Origin: Pancytospora philotis
Taxonomy: Eukaryota > Microsporidia
Length of the DNA: 25,607 nucleotides
Direction: 5' to 3'
Assembly (NCBI GenBank): GCA_023647555.1
Contig: JALRLY010000218.1
Location: 1-25,607 of the forward strand
The notes under the pieces were generated by a model that did not search any database, had not been told where the DNA came from, and saw only the letters and a program-made list of their open reading frames with translations. The position numbers and the translations under genes were made by a program. Below, in pieces: positions 16,001 through 24,500 of the stretch. The first letter of the stretch is position 1, and each line of letters opens with the position of its first letter.

Positions 16001-16300
16001 TCAGCCGCCGCGTATGACGGTGAACTGCACGGTGCGGCACTGCACGCAGACAATCTCTAGCCCGAATCCGTTCTCGCGCCTGATAAACTCCGCGCTGCAG
16101 GTCACCTTCGGTATGAGCAGCGAGCAGCACGCAGCGCATATCGTCTTCTTGACTTTGCCCAGGCCGGTCTGTGTCTGCTGCGCGAGCCGTAGCAACTTCT
16201 TCATCTGGCCCACGCGCTGGTCCTGGTAGAGTGAGTTCGCGCCGGACATGTACAGGTAGTCCAGATGCAGCGGCACGGTCTTCTGGTTCTTCTTCTTCAT
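16001..16300 (-). CDS. RPR2: RNase P / MRP protein subunit RPR2 (RPP21 family)
   Basis: This 99-residue protein belongs to the Rpr2/RPP21 family, which binds RNase P RNA and supports 5' maturation of tRNA. The N-terminal helices (LHLDYLYMSGANSLYQDQRV, MKKLLRLAQQTQTGLG) precede a zinc ribbon: TICAACCSLLIPKVTC, then IVCVQCRTVQFTV. The C-x-x-C...L-I-P-x-V-T-C pattern and the second C-x-x-C are the family's hallmark. The ATG at 16300 is chosen since AAAAATTT lies about 10 bases upstream; a GTG eight codons earlier is in frame but less likely. The protein is compact compared with yeast Rpr2 (144) and human RPP21 (154). Identification is confident. Confidence 0.88.
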   Translation of the reverse strand: MKKKNQKTVPLHLDYLYMSGANSLYQDQRVGQMKKLLRLAQQTQTGLGKVKKTICAACCSLLIPKVTCSAEFIRRENGFGLEIVCVQCRTVQFTVIRGG

Positions 16301-16310
16301 AGGCCTCCGC

Positions 16311-16318
16311 AAATTTTT
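16311..16318 (-). promoter_or_regulatory. A/T start element of RPR2
   Basis: AAAAATTT on the minus strand about 10 bases before the ATG; the CCC part is reduced to GGCCT. Confidence 0.4.
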
Positions 16319-16586
16319 AGACACTTGATCCGCTGTTCAAGAGCGGTGAAACGTGCCAAAGTGCTCTAAGTGGAATAATGGCAGCGTTAAACGAACGTGT
16401 TGCCCGGCAGCTTCAAAACCGTATAAAACATGTAAATTTAATGAGTGCGCTCAAAACAGCCAGATCGCTATGGGCAAGAAGATATCCTTCTGCGCTACAC
16501 AAATCAGGCAAAGCAAAAAGATTTGAGCCTGCATTTGGGATGCAGCGTCTTGCCCTGCCAGTCTTGTATAGCGATAAGGCCTGCGC

Positions 16587-17642
16587 TCAGACGAAGTCGC
16601 TGAAGTCGATATCCGCATAGTCCACCGGCTCCCCGTGGTTGTCTATCCGGTAGACCTTGCCGTTGTTGATAACGTAGTCGCCCTCCGGCAGCTCCAGGTC
16701 CAGTCCGCGCAGCACCCGGGCGCCGTCCCAGTGCGCGCTCTCGGCATCCACAGCCGCGGGCCCGTCCCTGTTGCAGACCAGCATTACGTTCTTGCGCACG
16801 TCCAGCCCGTCGTAGAGCCGCCGCACGGCGCCGTCGCTGAGGAAGACCGTGCTTGAATGCACCACCAGCAGCACCCCGTCCTTCTCGTAGACCCGCACCT
16901 CCTCGCTGTTGAAGCTCTTCACGGCGTGCTCGGCGTAGAGCTCCAGGTACTTGTAGAACAGCACTTTGCTGTAGAAAATGTCCTCCAGAATGACCTTCTT
17001 GATCAGCGCCCCGCCCTCCTGCCGGGCGGCGTCGGACCGGGCCACGATCTCGTCCGTGACGCGGCAGAAGATGTACGCGTGCTCCTCGTCCAGCGCCCGC
17101 AGCGCGCGGTCCTCCATCACCAGGACCGTCTTGGCGCCGGACTCGTAGATGCTCTTCAGCAGCGGCGCGCGGCCGTCGTGCGTGAAGAACAGCTGCTGGT
17201 ACAGCTTGTCGTACCGGCCCTCGCTCGTGCTCTTCTTGGTGAACGAGCTGATCTCCCTGTGGTCGGTCTTGATCTCCTTCAGCGCGTAGCTCTCTGGCCT
17301 GGTCGGCAGCGCGTCGTCGCCGATGCTGGGGATGCCGCCCTCGCCCGCGCCGTCAGGCGCTGTCCGCAGCTCGCGCAGATAGGCGAAGCGGTTGCCGAAG
17401 AACGTCTTGCTGTTGTCCAGCAGGTTGAACGGGATGTACGGGTAGTCCTGCTTGATCTCCTTCTTCAGGCGGCTGCAGTACAGGTCGCTCTTGTAGTTCA
17501 TGCTGCGCGGCACGGTGTTCCGCCCGATGAACAGCGTGGTCCGCGGGTAGTAGTAGTACTGCTTGTACGACTTGTAGTACGGAAAGCCCTGGTCCACAAT
17601 CTCGCCCTCCTCGACGCTCGAGGACGCAAGCTCGAAATCCAT
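16587..17642 (-). CDS. Orphan protein, 351 aa
   Basis: The start MDFELASSSVEEGEIVDQGF is fixed by AAAATTTT and CCC upstream, and codon usage is strongly GC-rich at third positions like the conserved genes, so the gene is real. The N-terminal part is Tyr-rich (YYKSYKQYYYYPRTTLF). The middle carries ALKEIKTDHREISSFTKKS and LFFTHDGRAPLLKSIYESGAK. The C-terminal half alternates strands and helices and ends GDYVINNGKVYRIDN, then an acidic DFSDFV. There is no signal peptide and no membrane segment. The overall layout has a faint resemblance to translation factor eIF3d, including the final strand pair, but it is too weak to name. An intracellular housekeeping role is inferred from codon bias alone. 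Confidence 0.75.
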   Translation of the reverse strand: MDFELASSSVEEGEIVDQGFPYYKSYKQYYYYPRTTLFIGRNTVPRSMNYKSDLYCSRLKKEIKQDYPYIPFNLLDNSKTFFGNRFAYLRELRTAPDGAGEGGIPSIGDDALPTRPESYALKEIKTDHREISSFTKKSTSEGRYDKLYQQLFFTHDGRAPLLKSIYESGAKTVLVMEDRALRALDEEHAYIFCRVTDEIVARSDAARQEGGALIKKVILEDIFYSKVLFYKYLELYAEHAVKSFNSEEVRVYEKDGVLLVVHSSTVFLSDGAVRRLYDGLDVRKNVMLVCNRDGPAAVDAESAHWDGARVLRGLDLELPEGDYVINNGKVYRIDNHGEPVDYADIDFSDFV

Positions 17643-17668
17643 GGGCCGGCGCCGCCCGTCAAAATTTT
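17643..17668 (-). promoter_or_regulatory. Start signal of the 351-aa orphan
   Basis: CAAAATTTTGACGGG... on the minus strand ends with CCC touching the ATG at 17642. Confidence 0.5.
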
Positions 17669-18430
17669 GGCTGATGCGTTTAGTTGCATGCTGGCTTAGC
17701 TTAAGCACAAGGCTAAGCCGGCATATTAGAATCATCAACGATTTCGTTTGAATATAATTTGTGGCAGATTGTTAAGAAATACTGCAAATCTAATAAAGCA
17801 TCGCTACACCTCAACATTTATTATTTTTGTAAATCACCTTCATGTCTAAATATGATCGTCAAAATTTCAATCGTCTTAACTCAGTAGACTTCTTGCAAGT
17901 CTGCGTTATTTGCCGTAATAGCCAGCTTAGATTACGCACAGCGCACCAGGATACATGCATTTACCAAAACGTGCACAAAATGATCATTTTCGCGGAGGAG
18001 CCGGTGAGTGAATCCGCGGGAAACACTACTGCACTACCCCGGCGAATTGATGAACATATGCGCTACTGCCGTGAGAACTAATTTTACAAAGCTCGTCTTC
18101 AATCACTTATGGGATCACTTGCCCGATTATGCATACAAAGCTTTACTGCTGATAACACACGTCGGTAAATTCTCTTCAAGAATATTACACGTCATTTTGA
18201 CAACAAGCGCTATGTCGAAGCGAATTGGACAGGCGTATGTAAAACACAGCAGATTATCTAAGCTATCAGTATTGTACTTATGTGCTACCGAAAGAGCTTC
18301 AGCGGTGGCTAGTACCGCGAATCTATAGCTTTTAGGCTTCTACTTACCCACAGCATCCATTCAGCAAATTAAACCCAATATTTGCCATCAGCCCCTTAAT
18401 CAGATAAATAATCACACTTTTACGAACCCC
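17669..18430. other. AT-rich gap with two overlapping open frames, possibly one spliced small gene
   Basis: Two plus-strand frames occur: 17842-18081 (79 codons, with CVICRNSQ) and 18050-18328 (92 codons, CCCC ten bases before its ATG). If bases 18004-18091 were an intron (GTGAGT at the start, ACTAAT then TTTACAAAG at the end), the two frames would join in phase to a product of about 133 residues. Codon usage is not GC-rich at third positions and I recognise nothing in the protein, so I do not call a gene. The alternative is decayed sequence. Confidence 0.25.
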
Positions 18431-18982
18431 ATGGCAGCATGCATTCGCAGAGCATTGATTTGCGCACTGTGGGCCTTCGCCAGGCTAGCGGATGCTTACT
18501 CGGACATAAGCACCGAGCTGAAGAATGGAAGAGACTGCGGCTACACTGGCGTGTTCAAGATATTTTCTAGGACAGCCGTGCGCGAGAAAAGCGATGGCGT
18601 GTTCGAAGTGAACGATGCGCTGGTCACGATTAAAGCAACCAATAATAACGTACAAGGGCATAACATAAAGCGATCCATAAGCCTGTACGAAAGCAAGACC
18701 GATGGGCCGGCAGACTGGAAGGAGGTATCCAGATTGCGCAACGTAGATCGCGATTCGGGCATAATGGAATTTTATGCTGGTGCACTTCCCAAAGGTAAAC
18801 CGGTAACACTCAAGTCCGGCTATTGGTATTCCATTATGTTCTATTCATCAAGAGTCGAAGAACCCAATGGCGTTGTATTCACCGAGCCCTGGCAGTGCCC
18901 GGATCTCAAGCCGTATACAGAGAGAGAGCCTGTTGCTACTGATGGACCACAGTTCTGTGATACACCAAAGAAGCTGTGTTAA
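18431..18982 (+). CDS. Secreted orphan protein, 183 aa
   Basis: The ATG follows CCCC directly. The N terminus (MAACIRRALICALWAFARLADA) is a signal peptide with a probable cut after ADA. The mature part looks strand-rich (VFEVNDALVTIKATNNNV, RSISLYESKTDG, KPVTLKSGYWYSIMFYSSRV), suggesting a beta-sandwich. Five mature-region cysteines occur, near the start (RDCGYTG) and in the C-terminal part (WQCPD, FCDTPKKLC); the last residue is Cys. No known family is recognised. AATAAA overlaps the region just after the stop. It is followed on the same strand by another secreted protein gene, and the two may belong to the same extracellular structure, which is an inference from position. Confidence 0.75.
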   Translation: MAACIRRALICALWAFARLADAYSDISTELKNGRDCGYTGVFKIFSRTAVREKSDGVFEVNDALVTIKATNNNVQGHNIKRSISLYESKTDGPADWKEVSRLRNVDRDSGIMEFYAGALPKGKPVTLKSGYWYSIMFYSSRVEEPNGVVFTEPWQCPDLKPYTEREPVATDGPQFCDTPKKLC

Positions 18983-19351
18983 TAATAAATTGGAGCCATT
19001 ATTATTCTTTTCATACCTGCGCTCTGCGGTTACGGTATCTACCGCATTTACTGCTGTTTTACAGCTCATCTAAGCGGAACCCGTGGCAGTCGACGTCAGG
19101 AAGCCAGCATTTTCCATGCTTAACTATTAAAATGGTACAAAATATGGTGCCCCCAACATTTATTATCTCAGTAAACTACCCCTGTGTCTAATTTTGAACT
19201 TCAGTTTTCTGAGCTAGAGAACAACTGTTTGTCAAATGTGTTCACTCGCCACTCCTAATTCTCTTACAACCCGCTGGTTTCCGGTTGCCCGCTGAATCCG
19301 TTTCACGATGAAACATTGCAAATTAAATGGTGGAATCTCCAAAACAGATAC
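18983..19351. other. AT-rich intergenic region before the Thr/Val-rich gene
   Basis: It holds AATAAA for the upstream gene (18985-18991) and no recognisable gene. An ATG at 19308 is out of frame with the downstream gene and opens only a shadow frame. Confidence 0.4.
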
Positions 19352-21295
19352 ATGCTGCTACTATTGGCCATGGCGTACGCGAATGTGGTCTATGATAGAT
19401 GCGGCACGTTCGGCCTCGCCGGCGACAGCTGCAGCGCGCTGCGCAGCTACGATCAGACGAACTACCAGAACCTGCTGCAGTCCGGCGGCGGCTACCCCGT
19501 CCTGCGCGACAAGAACTGCGAGAGCGGCCGCTGCATGGCGAAGTTCTACAAGGACGAGTGCGAGCTGTGCGACGACGAAGCGTGCCGGAAGGCCTGCGCG
19601 AGCAAGAAGAGCAACACCAAGGAGCTCCTCGAGTTCCTGAAGGAGATCATCACGGCCAAGTACAAGTACGCGTCGACTAACCAGTTTGAGATCCTGAACG
19701 AGGGGCAGGCGAGCACGAAGACGACGACCGTGACGACCACGCAGTCGGCCGAGGCCAAGACGGTGACGGAGGCGCCGCAGCCGGTGCAGACAGCACAGCC
19801 GGTGCAGCCCGCGCAGACAACAACCGCCAAGGGCTGCGAGGGCCCGGGCTGCAACGCGGCGCCCAAGCAGCAACCCGCTGTCCCGCAGGTGGTTTCAGTC
19901 ACGAGCAGCGAGGTGCGCACCGTGACGGTGTACAACTCAGCGAGTCCCCAACAAATAAGCAGCAGCCCATCAACGGCGGGGCAGTCCACGCCCCCAACGG
20001 CGGCCAAGGCGTGCAACGATCTGTTCGGTAGCTCGCCCGAGTGCGTGCAGATGATCAACGTGCTGGAAAAGCGGATCAACGAGCGGATCAAGGTAAACAT
20101 CGACCAGCTCAAGACGAGCAACACCGCGAGCAACTGCCACCCCGATGAGAACGAATGCAGGAAGGGGATCCAGCCGCCGGTGGCTAGAAAGAAGAGCAAG
20201 AGGCGCCCTGCGGAATGCGAGGGGGCCGACTGCTTCGGCTCCGAGCTCACCTCCGCAGAGCCTGAGCGCGGCTCGGAAGTCTCTAGCCGGACGAGCGCGG
20301 GGCACAGCTCCGCGGCTGGGAGCGTGACAACGCTGATCCGGGTGCTGAGCAAGACCGTCACCGAGGACAGGCCCATCACGCTCTTCCGCGAGTATACCAC
20401 CACCACAACGGTTGAGAAGCCGATCATCAACTATAAGATCACCACCGTAACCGACATGGCAACGACCACGATCACCAGGGTTGAGCGCGTGGGCAACGAG
20501 CCAGGCAGGGCGACTACCACCGCAGATGGCAGCGGCCGCCCAGGCAAGGTCGCCAGCGCTGAGGCTGGCGCGTCCCCGCAGACCGTAACGGTGGGCCCGC
20601 AGGGCAGCAGCCAGCTTATCTCGGATCCTGAGAAGCGTGGCAAGCTCGAGGAGCTGGTGAAGCAGGTCTGCGAGCTCGGCAACTGCGCGGGCTCGCAGCC
20701 GGCCACTACTACCACAGCGCCCGCCCAGGTGCCCAGCGCACCCAAGACCGTAACCGTGGCGCCGACCGAAACAACCGCTGAAACGAAAACAGTGACGGCC
20801 GCGAACCGGGCAGAGGCGCCGATGGTTATTTACAGGACCAAAACAGTGAGCGCCACAGTGACCATGAACGAGCGGGACATCCCCAGAACCCCGCTGAAGA
20901 GGGCTGTCAAGCGGCAGACTACGACCAGGGACCAGCCGGACGCGCAGGCCACGGCCACGGTCACGGTGCCCGTGTACAGAACCATTACAGAGACGGTGGA
21001 TGCCGACAGCGAAGGCGAGATAGAGACTGTGTACAGCACAATTACCAGAAGGCCCAAGCGGGCACAGAAGGCGGTCTCCACCACGAACCAAACGGACCAG
21101 GACGCCCCTCCCAAGATCACGCTGCGCTGCAACATGTCTAAGACGAACTGCAACTCGTCATCCCAGAACGGCACCGGCGTCAAGAAGCTCTCCGGGGCCC
21201 GGACGATCATCAACACCATATACTCCATCCAGAAGGCCGGGCAGAGTGGCGGTGCCCGCGACGCTGTCACCACGACGGTGCGGATCAGCATATGA
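19352..21295 (+). CDS. Secreted Thr/Val-rich repeat protein with Cys modules, 647 aa
   Basis: The first in-frame ATG gives a short signal peptide (MLLLLAMAYA). Residues 16-90 form a Cys-rich domain with eight cysteines (CGTFG, SCSAL, KNCESGRC, DECELCDDEAC, RKAC). The remainder is a low-complexity stalk rich in Thr, Val, Ala and Pro, with many KTVT/TVTV/TTTV units (for example AKTVTEAP, SKTVTEDRP, PKTVTVAPTETT). It is punctuated by small C-x4-C or similar modules: CEGPGC (161), CEGADC (288), CELGNC (439) and CNMSKTNC (592). A charged helical segment (VLEKRINERIKVNIDQL) sits near 235. Basic clusters KSKRRP, KRAVKRQ and RRPKRAQK could be proprotein cleavage sites. There is no C-terminal anchor. 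A spore-wall, polar-tube or other surface role is a reasonable inference; it is not a recognised family. Confidence 0.8.
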   Translation: MLLLLAMAYANVVYDRCGTFGLAGDSCSALRSYDQTNYQNLLQSGGGYPVLRDKNCESGRCMAKFYKDECELCDDEACRKACASKKSNTKELLEFLKEIITAKYKYASTNQFEILNEGQASTKTTTVTTTQSAEAKTVTEAPQPVQTAQPVQPAQTTTAKGCEGPGCNAAPKQQPAVPQVVSVTSSEVRTVTVYNSASPQQISSSPSTAGQSTPPTAAKACNDLFGSSPECVQMINVLEKRINERIKVNIDQLKTSNTASNCHPDENECRKGIQPPVARKKSKRRPAECEGADCFGSELTSAEPERGSEVSSRTSAGHSSAAGSVTTLIRVLSKTVTEDRPITLFREYTTTTTVEKPIINYKITTVTDMATTTITRVERVGNEPGRATTTADGSGRPGKVASAEAGASPQTVTVGPQGSSQLISDPEKRGKLEELVKQVCELGNCAGSQPATTTTAPAQVPSAPKTVTVAPTETTAETKTVTAANRAEAPMVIYRTKTVSATVTMNERDIPRTPLKRAVKRQTTTRDQPDAQATATVTVPVYRTITETVDADSEGEIETVYSTITRRPKRAQKAVSTTNQTDQDAPPKITLRCNMSKTNCNSSSQNGTGVKKLSGARTIINTIYSIQKAGQSGGARDAVTTTVRISI

Positions 21296-21582
21296 GGACA
21301 AGACTCGCACTCTACGCTTGTTATACCTAATCACAACTACTAAATATAATTTATAATGATAGACTAGACGAAGAGATGCTGTAGTTTAAATTTTGCTGTA
21401 CGAAGTGTGGTGACAAAATCGCAATATAATAATGATATGATGGTGTTTTCAGTGTAAGTGGCAAATATTTCATTCAACTTGAATAATTCAAGCAGCCATC
21501 CAATAAAGCACCGCTCTACGTTTCTACGCCGGTGCACCGGTGCCCGCCATCAGCCGGAAATAAAAATTTGTGAGTAACTGGT
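21296..21582. other. AT-rich gap before RPA1
   Basis: No gene is seen. It is AT-rich with a second TAAAAATTT (21561) upstream of the main start signal of RPA1. Confidence 0.4.
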
Positions 21583-21595
21583 AAATTTTTGGCCC
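21583..21595 (+). promoter_or_regulatory. Start signal of RPA1
   Basis: AAATTTTTGGCCC, with the ATG two bases later: one of the clearest examples of the shared signal. Confidence 0.55.
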
Positions 21596-21597
21596 TA

Positions 21598-24500
21598 ATG
21601 AAGCGCACGTACGAGCCGAGGGTGCTCGCGCTGGACTGGTACAGTCCCAAGGACGTAGTGAAGGTGAGCGAGTGCGAGGTCACCACGCCCGTGTCTTTCG
21701 ACGCTTTCGGGCATGCCGTGCCGGACGGGCTGTACGACCCGCGCATGGGCCCGGTGGAGCGCGACACGCCGTGCGCCACGTGCCGGCTGTCGGACCTGCG
21801 CTGCCCGGGCCACTTCGGACACATCAAGCTGTCGCGCTGCGTGCTGAATCCGGTGCTCTACAACGCGGTGTTTGCGCTGCTGAAGTCGATGTGCCACAAG
21901 TGCCTGTGCTTCAAGGTGACCGACCACGAGCGGCTCGTGGCGTACACGCGCCTGCGTGCGCTGCAGCGCGGCGTGGTGCTCACCGACGCGGACGCGTTCG
22001 TGAAGAACAAGGCGGTTGAGGAGCTCGAGGCCGCCATCAACCGCATGGAGGGCGACGGCACCGCCAAGGAGGACGTGCGCTACGAGATAGCGGGCGAGTT
22101 CTTCAAGCGGTACTCAGGCAAGGTGAAGTGCCCGCGCTGCAACGCGAAGAGCCCGCGGCTCACCAAGGGCAACAACATGCGCGTGCTGATACAGCCGAGC
22201 GGGAGCGACACGGTGGACTACCTCACGCCCGAGGACATCCGTAAGCTCGTGGACTCTCTCTACAGCAACGAGGGCGTGCTGCTCGAGGAGATCTTCCGCT
22301 CCACCGACTACGAGCGGTTCTTCATCGAAGTGCTGCCGGTCATTCCGAACCGGTTCCGCCCGCCGCGCTTCGTCGACGGGAAGGTGCTCGAGAATTCTGT
22401 GAATACGCAGCTGGCGCGCATCATGCAGTATTCGATCTCTGTCGAGGCCGAGGCGCGCTTCTGGCCCGACCTGCAGGCCTTCGTGCTGTTCTACTTCGAC
22501 AGTGCCAAGGCGCCCGGCAGCGCCTTCGGTCTGAAGCAGATCCTGGAGAAGAAGGAGGGCCTTTTCCGTAAGAACATCATGGGCAAGCGTGTAAACTACG
22601 CGGCGCGTACGGTCATATCGCCCGATCCCAACCTGCACACGCGCGAGATCGGCGTGCCGCTTGTATTCGCGAGCAAACTGACGTTCCCCGAGCGCGTCAC
22701 GGCCTACAACGTGGATCGGCTGCGGAAGATGGTGCAGAGCGGCACTGAGTACCCCGGGTGCGCGTTTGTGGAGAGCGACGGCGCGCTGGTCGACATGTCG
22801 CACATCTCCTCTGGTGCGCGCTATGCGATTGCCAGGCAGCTCGGCTCCGGGAACAAGGTGGTGTGGCGCCACCTGCTCGACGGCGACCACGTGCTCGTGA
22901 ACCGCCAGCCGACGCTGCACGCCGTTGGGCTGATGGCCCACACCGTCAAGGTGCTGCGCAATGAGAAGACGCTGCGGATGCACTACGTGAACTGCAAGCC
23001 GTACAACGCGGACTTCGATGGCGACGAGATGAACATCCACTTCCCCCAATCGGTGCAGGCGCTGGTGGAGTGCCGCGACGTGGCGCACAACGACCACAAC
23101 TACTTCGTGCCGGCGAGCGGCAAGCCGATCCGCGGACTCGAGCAGGACCACGTCGTGGCGGCGGCTGCGCTTTCGATGAAGGACTCGTTCTTTACGCGCG
23201 ACGAGTATTTTGCCGTTGCGTTCAGCGGCGCGAAGCGGCCCGGCAAGCGGCTGTACGTCGCCAGGCCGTGCATCATGAGCCCGGTCGAGCTGTACTCCGG
23301 AAAGCAGGTGATATCCACGGTCCTGCAGAACCTCGGCGTGCGGATCAACTACGATGGCAAGACGAAGCTCACGTACACCGATGAGGCGGCGGCCGAGAGC
23401 GGCGCGTACGGCAGCATGCGCCTGTTCGAGGAGGACTGCGAGGCGCAGCTGCGGATCAGGAACGGCTTCGTGGTGTCCGGCACGCTCGATAAGAGCTCCG
23501 TTGGTGCTACGTCGTTCTCCGTCGTGCATGCGTGCGGCGAGGTGTACGGCTATCCGTTCTGCAACGATCTGCTCACCGCCGTGTCGCGGATGGTCAATGC
23601 GTACATCACGGCCAAGGGTTTCACCGTCCGCTTCGACGATCTGCTGATGAGCCGCCGCGCCGACGCGCAGCGCCACGAGATTTTTCAGCAGTCGAACGCC
23701 GCGGCCCAGGCCGAGATGCAGGCGCTGATCGGCGGGCAGGAGGTGCTGGACGAGGCCAAGCTGGCGCTGTGCGACTCGAAGATGATCAATTTTATGAACG
23801 GATCGACCTCGCGGGTGGTTGCGCTGCTCAGCCACGGGCTGTACAAGAAGTTTCCTTACAATAACATGGGGAACATCGTGGCCACCGGTGCCAAGGGCTC
23901 CATCGTCAACTTCAGCCAGATCGCCTGCTCGCTCGGGCAGCAGGAGCTCGAGGGCCGGCGCGTGCCGTTCATGGCCAGCGCCAAGACGCTCCCCTGCTTC
24001 AGACGGCTCGAGACGGCGCCCGCTGCCGGCGGCTATGTGTTCGAGCGCTTTCTGACCGGTATCAACCCGGCCACCTTCTACTTCCACTGCATGGCGGGCC
24101 GTGAGGGCCTCATCGATACGGCGGTCAAAACGGCCAACTCCGGCTATCTGCAGCGCTGCCTCATTAAGCACCTCGAGGGCATCAAGGTCGAGTACGACGG
24201 GAGCGTGCGCGCCGACGGCTCTGTGATACAGTACAAATATGGGGACGACGGCCTCGACTGCACCAAGGCCACCTACTTCTCGAAGAAGGACTTCTTCGCT
24301 GACAACGTGCATCTCTTCCCCAGTGGCTCTGCGGCGGTCGATGCGCACTCGCTCGCCTTCGACCACCGCTTCGGGTCGCAGCCCGCCGCCTGGCCGGCCG
24401 GCCTCGGCGCGCTCCTCAAGCAGAAGTTCGTGGCAGCGGAGGTGGACGCCGGGAAGTCCGTGGGGATCATCGCAGCGCAGTCCATCGGCGAGCCGAGTAC

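Noticed and set aside
16378..16620. Basic 80-codon plus-strand frame starting MAALNERVARQLQ
   Set aside because: No CCC or A/T start element, AT-rich third positions, and its end overlaps the 3' end of the minus-strand 351-aa gene.
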